64,000 nucleotides of DNA from Marinithermofilum abyssi (GTDB lineage: Bacteria; Bacillota; Bacilli; Thermoactinomycetales; DSM-45169), in NCBI RefSeq assembly GCF_014641195.1, contig NZ_BMHQ01000005.1, positions 62,001 to 126,000 of the forward strand, read 5' to 3'. A program made the position numbers and the translations under genes. The first letter of the stretch is position 1; each line of letters opens with the position of its first letter. This document shows, piece by piece, positions 1 to 8,524 of the stretch. The notes below the pieces were generated by a model. The model did not search any database. It saw only the letters and a list, made by a program, of their open reading frames with translations, and was not told the DNA's origin.

Positions 1-1084
1 AAAAGCCGTATCGGAGCCGGACAAGAGCTGGTTGCAGATGGGCCAGCAGTCCCTCCCGCAGTTCTTGGTCGGTTTTCAATGGCAGTTGTAACGTTTCTTC
101 CACTATATGAATAATCGCATCAACATAACGGCCAATCGGTTGATCCTTCTCCCCATCCTTCGGTAAAGATACCCGAGATCGTTGCGCTCCCAGCAGGTGA
201 AGAGTCAGATAACCCGTTTCCTCTTCGGGGATCGTCACTTGAAACTTCTCTTCCAGAAGGTCGGAAAGACGTTTGGCCTCCAAAAACTCGGGCAAACCCT
301 TCAGGTCGGCCAATTCCCCTTCCGACATCACCAGATCTTTGTGCTTCCGCAGACGGATAATCGCCAGTCCAATATGAACGACCAATCCCTGAAGCGCCCG
401 GTCGGAGAGTTCCTGGATCAACGGACTTCCCCAGCGAAAGAGAGCGCTTTCAATTTTGCGGGTCATCTTCTGGGGCAGCCACTCTCCAAAAGGATCGCGA
501 TCGGAAGTACCTCCGGTTCCCTCCCTGATCCGACGCAAAAACAGCCGAAGTTCACCGGAAGCCCACGAATCCGTCAAGAGGGAAGCCGCCGCTTGGCGCC
601 AGTGGAATTCTTCCGCCCGGAGACGGATACCGAAGCCGGGGATTCGTTCCACAACCACTCCGTGGGCAGCCAGCCTTTTTTCCGCTATTTTGAGGTCTTT
701 CAGCAGAGTACCCCGAGATACGTCCAATTCCCGAACCCATTCATCCAAGGTTACCCTTTCCGGGTGTTGCAGCAGAGAGGCAATGATGAACCGGATGCGT
801 TCTTCCCGGGTAAGCGGGACGATCCGCGGGCTGGGAGCGTTGAGCTGTTTCTTTGCAAGACTTCGCCCGGACTCCGTACCACGCAGAATTACCCCGCGTC
901 GGGGGCGCCGATCCAGTTCCAGTCCCTGCTTCCGAAACCAGTCTTCCAGACGGTTCAGATCATAGCGGATCGTACGGGAACTGACGCGAAACCGGGAAGC
1001 AAGAGAACCCACAGTCTCAAAATCCCTCTGATGCAACAAATGCAGGCCGATAGATTGCTGCCGCGGTGTCAAGGGTTGGATCAT
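1..1084 (-). CDS. PRD-domain transcriptional regulator (BglG/MtlR type), C-terminus beyond window
   Basis: I read this frame from the reverse complement; it stays open to the left edge, so about 361 residues are visible and the end is missing. The N-terminus is a DeoR-like HTH (SSRTIRYDLNRLEDW, residues about 35-50). A second Mga/HTH-like domain follows (ELDVSRGTLLKDLKIAEKR), then a PRD with the histidine-containing segments GLVVHIGLAI and YLTLHLLGA. This order is typical of PTS-controlled activators or antiterminators, whose PRD histidines are phosphorylated by PTS proteins. The ATG is preceded by AGGTGT. No sugar PTS target is visible here; it may lie to the left. Family confidence is high, the substrate is unknown. 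Confidence 0.85.
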   Translation of the reverse strand, partial: MIQPLTPRQQSIGLHLLHQRDFETVGSLASRFRVSSRTIRYDLNRLEDWFRKQGLELDRRPRRGVILRGTESGRSLAKKQLNAPSPRIVPLTREERIRFIIASLLQHPERVTLDEWVRELDVSRGTLLKDLKIAEKRLAAHGVVVERIPGFGIRLRAEEFHWRQAAASLLTDSWASGELRLFLRRIREGTGGTSDRDPFGEWLPQKMTRKIESALFRWGSPLIQELSDRALQGLVVHIGLAIIRLRKHKDLVMSEGELADLKGLPEFLEAKRLSDLLEEKFQVTIPEEETGYLTLHLLGAQRSRVSLPKDGEKDQPIGRYVDAIIHIVEETLQLPLKTDQELREGLLAHLQPALVRLRYGF

Positions 1085-1589
1085 ATCGGACACCTGCCAA
1101 TCCTGCAAAAATAGATGATTGGGATGTGTCTTCAGTGTAACATCCCTTTAAATAGGGCGTCACCTGTAATTTGTTTCCGCTTTCAATGCGGCAAAATTGT
1201 ATTATCATGTTTCGCGATCTCTAACGTTTGATAAGCTCTCTTTCGAAAGTGCTGTGACATTCCCCGACCTATCGATCACTCTTACCTTCCCGTTTCATAC
1301 ATATGCCCCGGTTTCGCCACGATTACAGCTGGTTCACGCGCAGTAGAAAAAGCTCCCTAGCAGTACCGGGAACACCTTGATGGCTTGATTTTGTTTTATA
1401 GATGGTAGCAATAAGGTGATCTACAAAAATGACGCGATGAACGTCTTTTCCAACTGTATCAATGGCACCCCTTTGGGCGTATTCATCCGAACTATTTCTA
1501 TTTCATCCACCTATATGAGGATCTGTCCCTATTTATGGACATTTATATTTTTTGTATATTAGTATTTTTCATGAAAGCGATTCCATCCA
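1085..1589. other. Intergenic region, mostly without recognisable features
   Basis: Between the divergent regulator and the synthase remnant I see no gene with a start and ribosome binding site. The only protein-like stretch is the minus-strand fragment listed at 1323-1487. No terminator or tRNA is visible. Confidence 0.5.
1323..1487 (-). other. Protein-like open fragment, unidentified
   Basis: Reading the minus strand from about 1487 gives roughly 54 codons with ordinary protein composition (it contains GKDVHRVIFVDHLIATIYKT) ending at TAA 1323-1325. A TGA closes the frame a few codons upstream and there is no start codon or ribosome binding site. It is most simply the 3' end of a lost gene, but I do not recognise the family. 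Confidence 0.25.
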
Positions 1590-1983
1590 GCTTCACTTGC
1601 CTTTACTATCGCCCTCGGACAACCAAGAGAAATCATGGGTTTTGGACATCGTGTCTAAAAAGACGGTGATCCAGCGCGAAGCATTTGCGGAACATGACGT
1701 ACCAGTTAGCCAAGATGAACGGAGATCCAAAAAGGCATCCCATTTCGGAACGAATGGACAGTTGGTTCTTCAAACAAAAGGGCTGAAACCCAATGTCGAT
1801 TTTTACTCTGCTTTTATCTAGGTATCCAGCGGGAGTTGTTTACACCTCTATTTGCCGTTAGCCATATAGCAAGCCGGACAGCTCACGTGATGGAGCAACT
1901 GGCTGACAACCGATTGACCCGGCCCCGGGCGAAGTATGTTGGTCCAACCAATCGCGGTTGTGCCTATAGACAAACGACAATGA
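1590..1983 (+). pseudogene. Citrate / 2-methylcitrate synthase, 3' remnant
   Basis: Three frames of the plus strand must be joined to recover the C-terminal third of a citrate synthase family protein. The pieces in order are IMGFGHRV, then a TAA where the family has Tyr, then KDGDP, KMNGDPKRHPISERM, LKPNVDFYSA, LFTPLFAVSHIASRTAHV, EQLADNRLTRPRAKYVGP and the terminal VVPIDKRQ followed by TGA. These are conserved landmarks of CitZ/MmgD/PrpC. At least three frameshifts and internal stops are present and the N-terminal two thirds are absent, so it cannot make enzyme. It sits directly upstream of a CoA-transferase gene that uses related acyl-CoAs, which may mean the two once formed one acetate/propionate unit. 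Confidence 0.8.
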
Positions 1984-2001
1984 AAAACCGGAGGGGACAT
2001 C

Positions 2002-3501
2002 ATGCAACAGCGCATTCGGAATCATTTACTAAGGTCACGTGTCCTTACAGCAGACGAAGCGCAAACATTCATCCAAGATGGTATGACGATTGGTGTAAGC
2101 GGATTCACTCGTTCCGGAGATGTAAAAGCGATTCCCCGTGCCTTGGTTGACAACATACGAAAAACCGAAAACTCACGCCAAATTCACCTTTACTCGGGGG
2201 CTTCCTTAGGAGATGCGGATTCATGGCTGAGCACCCAACATGTCGTTGATCGCCGTTCTCCCTATCAAAGCGACCCGGATACCAGGCAAGGGATCAACTG
2301 TGGAGAGATCCGCTATATCGAGCAACACCTCAGCCACAGCGCGGAATGGTTCCGGAACGAGCATATCGACTTGGCAATCATCGAAGCAGTGGCGATTACA
2401 GAGAACGGAGGAATTATCCCAACAACCTCCGTGGGAAATTCCCCCGTATTCGTACAAAAAGCAAAACAAGTGATTGTAGAAATCAATCTTTCCATGCCCG
2501 AATCCCTTATCGGCATCCACGATATCTATATCCCGGAAAATCGGCCGTTCCGTACCCCGATCGGGATAACACATGTTGCTGACCGGATCGGGACACCCTA
2601 TATCCCTTGTGATCCGAATAAAATCGTCGGTATCGTCATGACGGATGATCCCGATTCGCCTTCGAAAATTGTTGCTCCGGACGAGGAAACACAACAAATG
2701 GCCGAATATATTTTAGAGTTGCTGTCACATGAGGTCAAGCAGGGCCGTTTATCCGCCAAACTGGCCCCATTGCAAAGCGGTGTGGGTTCCGTCGCCAACG
2801 CGGTTTTCAGCGGATTGGAAAAGTCTCCATTCAACCAGCTTGAAATTTATACGGAAGTCATGCAGGATGCAGTGTTTCAACTATTTGATTCCGGCAAGGT
2901 CTCATTTGCCTCCGGCTGTTCGTTCACCCTTTCCGAGAGCATGAGAGATCACGTCTTGTCCTCCCTTCCCCGATACCGAAAGCAACTCTTGCTCCGTCCC
3001 CAAGAGATTTCAAACCATCCCGAAGTAATCCGGCGGCTTGGGGTCATTGCCATAAACGGAGCCCTGGAGGTCGATATATATGGGAACGTGAATTCCACTC
3101 ACGTACGAGGAACCCATGTCATGAACGGGATTGGAGGTTCGGGAGACTTTGCCCGCAACGCCGGTTTAACTATCTTTGTGACGAAATCAACGGCCAAAAA
3201 CGGAAGGATCTCCAGTGTTGTTCCTTTTGTTTCCCATGTGGACCATACGGAACACGACGTTGATATCCTTGTGACCGAACAAGGGATTGCCGATTTGCGC
3301 GGGCTATCTCCTCGGGAACGGGCAAAAACGATTATCGAAAACCTTGCCCATCCTCTCTACAAAGATGCTCTTCGTGACTATTTTGAAAGAGCATGCGTTC
3401 AAGGAGGCAATACGCCTCATCTTTTGGATGAAGCGCTAAGTTGGCACCACCAATTCAAAGAGACGGGGGATATGCGAAAACCCGTATCCGCTATGATGTA
3501 G
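2002..3501 (+). CDS. Acetyl-CoA hydrolase/transferase family CoA-transferase (succinyl-CoA:acetate type)
   Basis: The 499-residue protein matches the AarC/Cat1/Ach1 family, which moves CoA between succinyl-CoA and acetate or propionate through a glutamyl-CoA thioester. The likely catalytic Glu lies in EIYTEVMQDAV (about residue 293). The C-terminal half has the family signatures GIGGSGDFARNA and HDVDILVTEQGIADLRG. Length is normal for the family. The ATG has a strong GGAGGGG ribosome binding site 6 bases upstream, so the start is secure. It stands alone with its own terminator, next to a decayed citrate/methylcitrate synthase. Substrate choice between acetate and propionate cannot be read from the sequence. 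Confidence 0.9.
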   Translation: MQQRIRNHLLRSRVLTADEAQTFIQDGMTIGVSGFTRSGDVKAIPRALVDNIRKTENSRQIHLYSGASLGDADSWLSTQHVVDRRSPYQSDPDTRQGINCGEIRYIEQHLSHSAEWFRNEHIDLAIIEAVAITENGGIIPTTSVGNSPVFVQKAKQVIVEINLSMPESLIGIHDIYIPENRPFRTPIGITHVADRIGTPYIPCDPNKIVGIVMTDDPDSPSKIVAPDEETQQMAEYILELLSHEVKQGRLSAKLAPLQSGVGSVANAVFSGLEKSPFNQLEIYTEVMQDAVFQLFDSGKVSFASGCSFTLSESMRDHVLSSLPRYRKQLLLRPQEISNHPEVIRRLGVIAINGALEVDIYGNVNSTHVRGTHVMNGIGGSGDFARNAGLTIFVTKSTAKNGRISSVVPFVSHVDHTEHDVDILVTEQGIADLRGLSPRERAKTIIENLAHPLYKDALRDYFERACVQGGNTPHLLDEALSWHHQFKETGDMRKPVSAMM

Positions 3502-3527
3502 GGGAAGAAGGTTCTTTCCCCATTTTC

Positions 3528-3552
3528 GAGCCGCCCATTCGGCTCCTTTTTT
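3528..3552 (+). terminator. Rho-independent terminator of the CoA-transferase gene
   Basis: GAGCCG, an 6-base loop and CGGCTC form a hairpin followed by CTTTTTTC, 26 bases after the stop codon. Confidence 0.85.
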
Positions 3553-3614
3553 CTTGTTGCATGCTAAAATATTGATTTTCTTAGAAGAATTTCTCCCCAC
3601 CGGACTTACCCCGA

Positions 3615-4826
3615 CTAAGACAACACTTCCTCCTTCTCAAAAGGCCACTCAGGGAGCTTCTTTCGCAATTCTTTATCTTTTCGATAGCCCAGGGCGTATT
3701 CTCCTTGCATCACCTGATGGATTTCCCTTGTCCCTTCATAGATAACGGGAGCTTTGGCATTTCTCATGTAGCGTTCCACCGAAAACTCGTGGGAGTAGCC
3801 GTTGGCCCCGTGAATCTGGACGGCATCCACGGCGGCATTGAAGGCGGCGTCACAGGCGTACCATTTGGCGAGGGAGGTCTCCCGGGTGTTCCGCAATCCC
3901 CGGTTTTTCATCCAACCCACCCGGTAAACCAGCAGCTGAGAGGTCTCAAATCCCGCCACCATCTTGGCGATCATCTGCTGAACCAGTTGGTGTCTGCCGA
4001 TGGGCCTTCCGAAGGTTTCCCGTTCATTGGCATACTTGACACAGGCTTCGATGCAGGCATCGATCAGGCCGACCGCCCCGGCGGCCACACTGAAACGTCC
4101 GTTGTCCAAGGCGGACATGGCAATTTTAAATCCTTCCCCTTCTTCCCCGACGAGATTAACCTTTGGAACCCGCACATTTTCCAGAAAAATTTCACCCGTA
4201 TTTCCCGCACGGATCCCCAGCTTATTTTTGAATCCGCGGGTGGTGACCCCCGGATATTCCCGTTCCACGATGAAACAGGAAATCCCCCGGTGCCCATCAT
4301 CCGGCGACGTCTTGGCGAAGACCAGGATGTGGTCCGCAACATCGCACAAAGAAATCCAGGTTTTGCTGCCGTTCAGGATATACGAATCCCCGTCCTTAAC
4401 TGCCCGTGTCTGGATGGCGGCCACATCGGAACCGGCGTTGGGTTCCGTCAGCCCGTAAGCCCCCACTTTCCGGCCCTGTGCCTGGGGGGTGAGATATTTC
4501 TCCTTTTGAAATTCATCACCCCATTGAAGCAAGGTCATGCTGTTCAACGCCGTATGGACGGAGACGGCTGTGCGGAAGGCGGTGTCTCCCCTTTCCAGTT
4601 CGGCACAGACGATGGCCAGCGTATTGTAGTCCATCCCCTGACCGCCGTATTCTTCGGGTATGCACACCCCCATCAACCCCAGGTCGGCCATTTTCTCAAT
4701 AATACCGGTTTCAAAATGCTGTTCCGCATCCCACTTTTCAATATGGGGCATGATTTCCCGGTCCACAAACTTGCGAACCATTTTTTTTACCGCTTGTTGA
4801 TCTTCCGAGAGTGAAAAGTCGAGCAT
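3615..4826 (-). CDS. Acyl-CoA dehydrogenase (last gene of the sigma-54 operon)
   Basis: The 403-residue flavoprotein catalyses alpha-beta dehydrogenation of an acyl-CoA and passes electrons to ETF. The N-terminal helical domain starts MLDFSLSEDQQ. The FAD/substrate signature YGLTEPNAGSDVA is at about residue 123. The C-terminal catalytic Glu lies in VIYEGTREIHQ (about residue 372), the usual position for short/medium-chain enzymes. The ATG is preceded by AAGGAGGG. It is the promoter-distal gene of a run of thirteen co-directional genes; the gap to the thioesterase gene is 23 bases. The chain length or branching of its substrate is not predictable from sequence alone. Confidence 0.93.
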   Translation of the reverse strand: MLDFSLSEDQQAVKKMVRKFVDREIMPHIEKWDAEQHFETGIIEKMADLGLMGVCIPEEYGGQGMDYNTLAIVCAELERGDTAFRTAVSVHTALNSMTLLQWGDEFQKEKYLTPQAQGRKVGAYGLTEPNAGSDVAAIQTRAVKDGDSYILNGSKTWISLCDVADHILVFAKTSPDDGHRGISCFIVEREYPGVTTRGFKNKLGIRAGNTGEIFLENVRVPKVNLVGEEGEGFKIAMSALDNGRFSVAAGAVGLIDACIEACVKYANERETFGRPIGRHQLVQQMIAKMVAGFETSQLLVYRVGWMKNRGLRNTRETSLAKWYACDAAFNAAVDAVQIHGANGYSHEFSVERYMRNAKAPVIYEGTREIHQVMQGEYALGYRKDKELRKKLPEWPFEKEEVLS

Positions 4827-4849
4827 CCGAATCCCTCCTTGTTTTGTTA

Positions 4850-5296
4850 TCAGTTGGGAGAAGTATCGGGTTGCCGGAAGACCCGAAACGACCCGGTGCC
4901 TGTAGCGATCAGCTCTCCCCGGTCATCTGTTACGGTTGCCCGGGCAGTCACCGTACGACGGGTTTGGTGAATCACTTCCCCCCGGCACCACATTTTCCCC
5001 TCCGCAGCAGGGGCCAGAAAATACACGTTCATCTGGGTGGTAGCCGTTTTCCAACCAGAAACGGAGCGAACAGCCAGTCCCATGGCGTTGTCCATCAAAG
5101 TAGAAAGAACACCGCCATGGGCCGTCGCATTTCCATTCAGGTGGAAGTTCTCCAGCGTAATATGCAACTGAGCTGTCCCTTCTTCTACCTCATCAATCTG
5201 ACACCGGATGTGGCTCCAAAAGGGAACCTTCCGGAAATATTGGATGAGTTTATTGAATTCCTCCCCGTTCATCTTTCCATCGCCCACAGGTATCAC
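4850..5296 (-). CDS. PaaI-type hotdog-fold thioesterase
   Basis: The 148-residue single hotdog domain has the PaaI/YbgC-like motif HGGVLSTLMDNAMG (about residues 61-74), where Asp of the long helix is the usual catalytic residue. Such enzymes hydrolyse short or aromatic acyl-CoAs and often rescue CoA from stalled pathway intermediates. I chose the GTG at 5294-5296, which directly abuts the TAG of the upstream hydratase gene and has AAGGA eight bases before it; an internal ATG at 5272 has a poorer site. Its place inside the beta-oxidation operon suggests release of a dead-end acyl-CoA. Confidence 0.85.
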   Translation of the reverse strand: MIPVGDGKMNGEEFNKLIQYFRKVPFWSHIRCQIDEVEEGTAQLHITLENFHLNGNATAHGGVLSTLMDNAMGLAVRSVSGWKTATTQMNVYFLAPAAEGKMWCRGEVIHQTRRTVTARATVTDDRGELIATGTGSFRVFRQPDTSPN

Positions 5297-6076
5297 CTAC
5301 CATCCTTTAAATTGGGGCTTCCGTTTCTCCAAAAATGCTGCGATTCCTTCCCGTTTATCCTCTGTCGTATATAACAGGCACTGGGCCAGCTTCTCCACTA
5401 TCAACCCCGTTTGCTGGTCGGTCTCCAGCCCGGTTCGCACCGCCAGTTTGGCCAAACGTACCGCCAACGGCCCCTTGGACAAGATCGCTTGCGCTTTTGC
5501 TTCCACCGCCTCCATCAATCTCTCCATTGCCACCACCTCGGAGACCAAACCGATGCGCTCCGCTTTTTCCGCATCGATCATGCTTCCCGTGAGAATCAAA
5601 TCCAGGGCCAAACCCTTGCCCACCAATCGGGCCAACCGTTGCGTTCCCCCCGCTCCCGGAATAATGGAGAGATTCAATTCCGGCAAGCCGAATTTGGCAT
5701 TTTCCTGGGCAATCCGGATGTCACAGGCCATCGCCAACTCGCATCCCCCTCCCAAGGCATAGCCGTTGACGGCAGCGATGGTGGGTTTGGGATACTGTTC
5801 GATTTCATCGCAGAGGCGTTGCATCACGGAAGCCAGTCCATCATGGATGGTTCGCTCCTGTAACTGTCGGATATCCGCCCCGGCGGCAAAAGACTTCTCC
5901 CCCGCCCCCGTGAAAACGACGAGCCGAACCTCTTCCCGTTCCCGCCACTGGTCCAACACCCTACGAATCTCCTGCAGGACCTCTCCGTTCAAAGCATTAC
6001 GCACTTCCGGGCGATCTATCGTGATAAACCCCAGCCCTTCCCGAATGTCCGCTTGGATCGTTTTTAACGTCTGCAT
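5297..6076 (-). CDS. Enoyl-CoA hydratase
   Basis: This crotonase-family protein of about 259 residues hydrates trans-2-enoyl-CoA to 3-hydroxyacyl-CoA. The oxyanion-hole segments SFAAGADIRQL and NGYALGGGCELAMACD are intact. The two acidic catalytic positions fall in the region of PELNLSIIPGAGGTQRL. I chose the ATG at 6074-6076 because AAGGGGGA lies six bases upstream; an in-frame TTG six codons earlier overlaps that site. It sits between the ABC importer genes and the thioesterase, and supplies the second step of beta-oxidation for the operon. Confidence 0.92.
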   Translation of the reverse strand: MQTLKTIQADIREGLGFITIDRPEVRNALNGEVLQEIRRVLDQWREREEVRLVVFTGAGEKSFAAGADIRQLQERTIHDGLASVMQRLCDEIEQYPKPTIAAVNGYALGGGCELAMACDIRIAQENAKFGLPELNLSIIPGAGGTQRLARLVGKGLALDLILTGSMIDAEKAERIGLVSEVVAMERLMEAVEAKAQAILSKGPLAVRLAKLAVRTGLETDQQTGLIVEKLAQCLLYTTEDKREGIAAFLEKRKPQFKGW

Positions 6077-6090
6077 GATTTTCCCCCTTG

Positions 6091-6798
6091 TCAAACACCC
6101 AGATAAACATTGCGCAAATCCTGACTGTGAAGAAGACCGTCCCCTTTTCCCTCAAAAACGATTCTCCCGCTGACCAGCACATAACCCCAGTCCGACTGTT
6201 GAAGCGAGGAAGTAGCGTTTTGTTCCACCATCAGAATCGTAAGCCCCATCTCTTTCAGCTCCTGAATAAACCGGGAGACCTGCCGCACCATGATCGGAGC
6301 CAAGCCCAGGAACGGCTCATCCAACAGCAGCAACCGGGGCTGGGACATCAAAGAACGCCCCAGGGCCACCATCTGTTGCTCCCCGCCGCTCAATGAACCG
6401 GCCGGTTGTTTCTCCCGCTCCCTCAGCTTCGGCAGCAGAGAGTAGACGAAGTCAAACCCACGGTCCCGGAGTTTCCGCGCACGGGGGGTATAACAACCCA
6501 TCTCCAGGTTTTCCCGTACCGTCATCTCCGGAAAGAGTCGTCGCCCTTCCGGAACCAGGGAGATCCCCGCTTCCTCCACCCGTCGCTGAGTAGACCAGTG
6601 ACCGATGTCCTCCCCCTCAAATTCCATTTTGCCTTGCGTCTGAATCTCCACCCCCATCACAGACTTCATTAAAGAGGACTTGCCTGCGCCGTTGGCGCCT
6701 ACCACACTGACAATGGAACCGCTGGAAACGGTAAGTTTAAGGTCATGCAAGACCGTCAAATCCCCGTAACGACCGTACCAATTCTCAATGGACAGCAT
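6091..6798 (-). CDS. livF: LivF-type ABC transporter ATP-binding protein
   Basis: The 235-residue ATPase of the HAAT/LIV import family has Walker A GANGAGKS (about residue 35), the signature SLSGGEQQ, Walker B LLLLDEP and an H-loop position occupied by VEQN as is normal for LivF. It overlaps the livG reading frame by 14 bases, so the two ATPases are translationally coupled and probably form a heterodimer. Within this operon the importer is expected to bring in the carboxylic acid that the surrounding enzymes degrade, not necessarily a branched-chain amino acid. Confidence 0.93.
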   Translation of the reverse strand: MLSIENWYGRYGDLTVLHDLKLTVSSGSIVSVVGANGAGKSSLMKSVMGVEIQTQGKMEFEGEDIGHWSTQRRVEEAGISLVPEGRRLFPEMTVRENLEMGCYTPRARKLRDRGFDFVYSLLPKLREREKQPAGSLSGGEQQMVALGRSLMSQPRLLLLDEPFLGLAPIMVRQVSRFIQELKEMGLTILMVEQNATSSLQQSDWGYVLVSGRIVFEGKGDGLLHSQDLRNVYLGV

Positions 6799-7519
6799 CG
6801 GGATCCACCTCCCCGAGGTAAGCCTCTACCACTTCCGGATCCCGGATGACCTCCCTGGTCGAACCATGAGCCAACTTGGCACCGTGATGGAGAACCAGCA
6901 ACCGTTCGGACAGTTGCGTGATGGCCTGCAGCACATGCTCGATCATAATCAGGGTGACACCGGATTCCCGTACCTTTCGAAGCACTTCCATCATGTCCTG
7001 AACCTCATCGGAAGCAAGTCCCCCCATCACCTCGTCCAGAAACAACAGAGAGGGACGAGTGGCCAGCGCTTTGGCCAGCTCCAATTTCTTTTTCAAACCC
7101 ATTGGAAGATGGGTAATAGACCGGTCACGGTAAGACTCCAGCCCTACGAACCGGAGAACGCCCTCCGCACGTTCCCTTGCTTCCCGTAATGTGGAAGAAG
7201 TCTGCAAAGCCGCGACCACTACATTTTCCTTAACATCCAGATGTCCGAAAGGTTTGGTGATCTGGAAAGTCCGGGTCATCCCCAGCCTGCTGATTTTGTA
7301 CGCCTTCCATCCGGTGATGGGCTGATCTTTAAATCTCACCTCACCGGCATCCGGCGGGAGAAAACCGGTAATGAGGTTGAACAATGTCGTCTTTCCCGCC
7401 CCGTTCGGCCCAATAATGCCCAGAAAGTCGCCTTCTTCGACGGTAAAGGAAACGTCATTCACCGCCGTCAGCCCGCCAAACCGTTTCGTCAGATGTTCGA
7501 CTGTCAGCAATGGAGCCAC
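6785..7519 (-). CDS. livG: LivG-type ABC transporter ATP-binding protein
   Basis: The 244-residue ATPase has Walker A GPNGAGKT, a shortened loop before TRTFQI typical of LivG, and Walker B LLFLDEVMGGL. The ABC signature is degenerate: the segment LPMGLKKKLELAKAL replaces the usual LSxGxQQ, as in many LivG proteins (which have YGxQRRLEIA). The GTG start touches the TAA of livM and has GGGGGAG upstream. It pairs with LivF as the nucleotide-binding part of the importer. Confidence 0.92.
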   Translation of the reverse strand: MAPLLTVEHLTKRFGGLTAVNDVSFTVEEGDFLGIIGPNGAGKTTLFNLITGFLPPDAGEVRFKDQPITGWKAYKISRLGMTRTFQITKPFGHLDVKENVVVAALQTSSTLREARERAEGVLRFVGLESYRDRSITHLPMGLKKKLELAKALATRPSLLFLDEVMGGLASDEVQDMMEVLRKVRESGVTLIMIEHVLQAITQLSERLLVLHHGAKLAHGSTREVIRDPEVVEAYLGEVDPDAVH

Positions 7520-8524
7520 TTACTTCTCCCCCTTTCCGGAACGGAACCGACGGGTGAACCACGGAATCAGCCCCTCCGGCACAAACAGGACGACCAACAC
7601 CAGCAGGGAACCGTACATCATGGCCTGAATGCCCCCCTGCGCACCTTGAAAGACATCGCGCAAAAACGTATCCAGTCCGGTCACTACTAGGCTGCCGAAA
7701 ATAGGCCCCGAAGCCGTGCCCAATCCGCCGATCATCGCCATTAACACCATTTGAATGGAGACGCTGAATGAGAACTCATGATACGGTTCGATGACGGTCA
7801 CATACTGGGCGTAGAAAGCCCCGGCCATGGCCGTGATGGAGCTGCTGACCGCGATGATGACCACCTTGACCCGAACCGTGTGGATGCCGAGAGCCTGGGC
7901 CGCCGCTTCATTGTCCCGAACCGCCATCAACTCGTAGCCAAATTTGGATTCCTTCAACCATCGGGCCAGCAGATAAGGAACGAGGCAGATGGCTAAAGCA
8001 ATGAAGTAATAAGGGATCTTAGAATCGAAGGCCATGTTGACGAATCCCGGCTTATAGGGAATATTGACTCCCTGCGACCCCTGGGTTAGCTCCGTCCAGT
8101 TGACGGCAGTGATCATCAGTACCTCGGAAATGGCGATCGTAGCCAATCCGAAGAAAGGTCCCTTCATCCGTAAGGTAATCATCCCGATGAACCAGCCCAT
8201 CAACCCCGCCAAAACTGCTCCGGCCACCATCCCCAACCACGGGGAAACATTCAGCTTCACAAAGAGGAGCGAAGAGGTATAAGCCCCGATGCCAAAAAAG
8301 GCGGCATGTCCGAGGGAAAGCAATCCCCCGTATCCCCCGGCCAGATTCCAGGCCCCTGCCGCGGATGCCCAGAGAAGTGCCAGAATGAGAGTGTCCAGAT
8401 AATAGAGTTGGTTTTGCAGCAAAAAAGGTAGTAGCGTCAGCAAGAGAGCCGCTGCGCCATAACCCCGAGCGGATGGATAGGCAAAGTTACGTTGCTTTTT
8501 GACTTCCGTCATCACATTCATCAT
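7520..8524 (-). CDS. livM: LivM-type ABC transporter permease
   Basis: The 334-residue integral membrane protein has about nine hydrophobic segments and the LIV permease landmarks GYGGLLSLGHAAFFGIGAY and the cytoplasmic coupling loop AVRDNEAAAQALGI. Length is normal. Its ATG overlaps the stop codon of livH by three bases. It forms the heterodimeric channel with LivH. Confidence 0.92.
   Translation of the reverse strand: MMNVMTEVKKQRNFAYPSARGYGAAALLLTLLPFLLQNQLYYLDTLILALLWASAAGAWNLAGGYGGLLSLGHAAFFGIGAYTSSLLFVKLNVSPWLGMVAGAVLAGLMGWFIGMITLRMKGPFFGLATIAISEVLMITAVNWTELTQGSQGVNIPYKPGFVNMAFDSKIPYYFIALAICLVPYLLARWLKESKFGYELMAVRDNEAAAQALGIHTVRVKVVIIAVSSSITAMAGAFYAQYVTVIEPYHEFSFSVSIQMVLMAMIGGLGTASGPIFGSLVVTGLDTFLRDVFQGAQGGIQAMMYGSLLVLVVLFVPEGLIPWFTRRFRSGKGEK

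Noticed and set aside
182-1114. Long plus-strand open frame of 310 codons at the left end
   Set aside because: It is the shadow of the minus-strand PRD regulator, which has clear domain motifs; the plus-strand translation has no recognisable features.
3705-4814. 369-codon plus-strand frame opposite the acyl-CoA dehydrogenase gene
   Set aside because: Antisense shadow of a high-GC gene; no start signal and composition rich in Gly, His and Pro.
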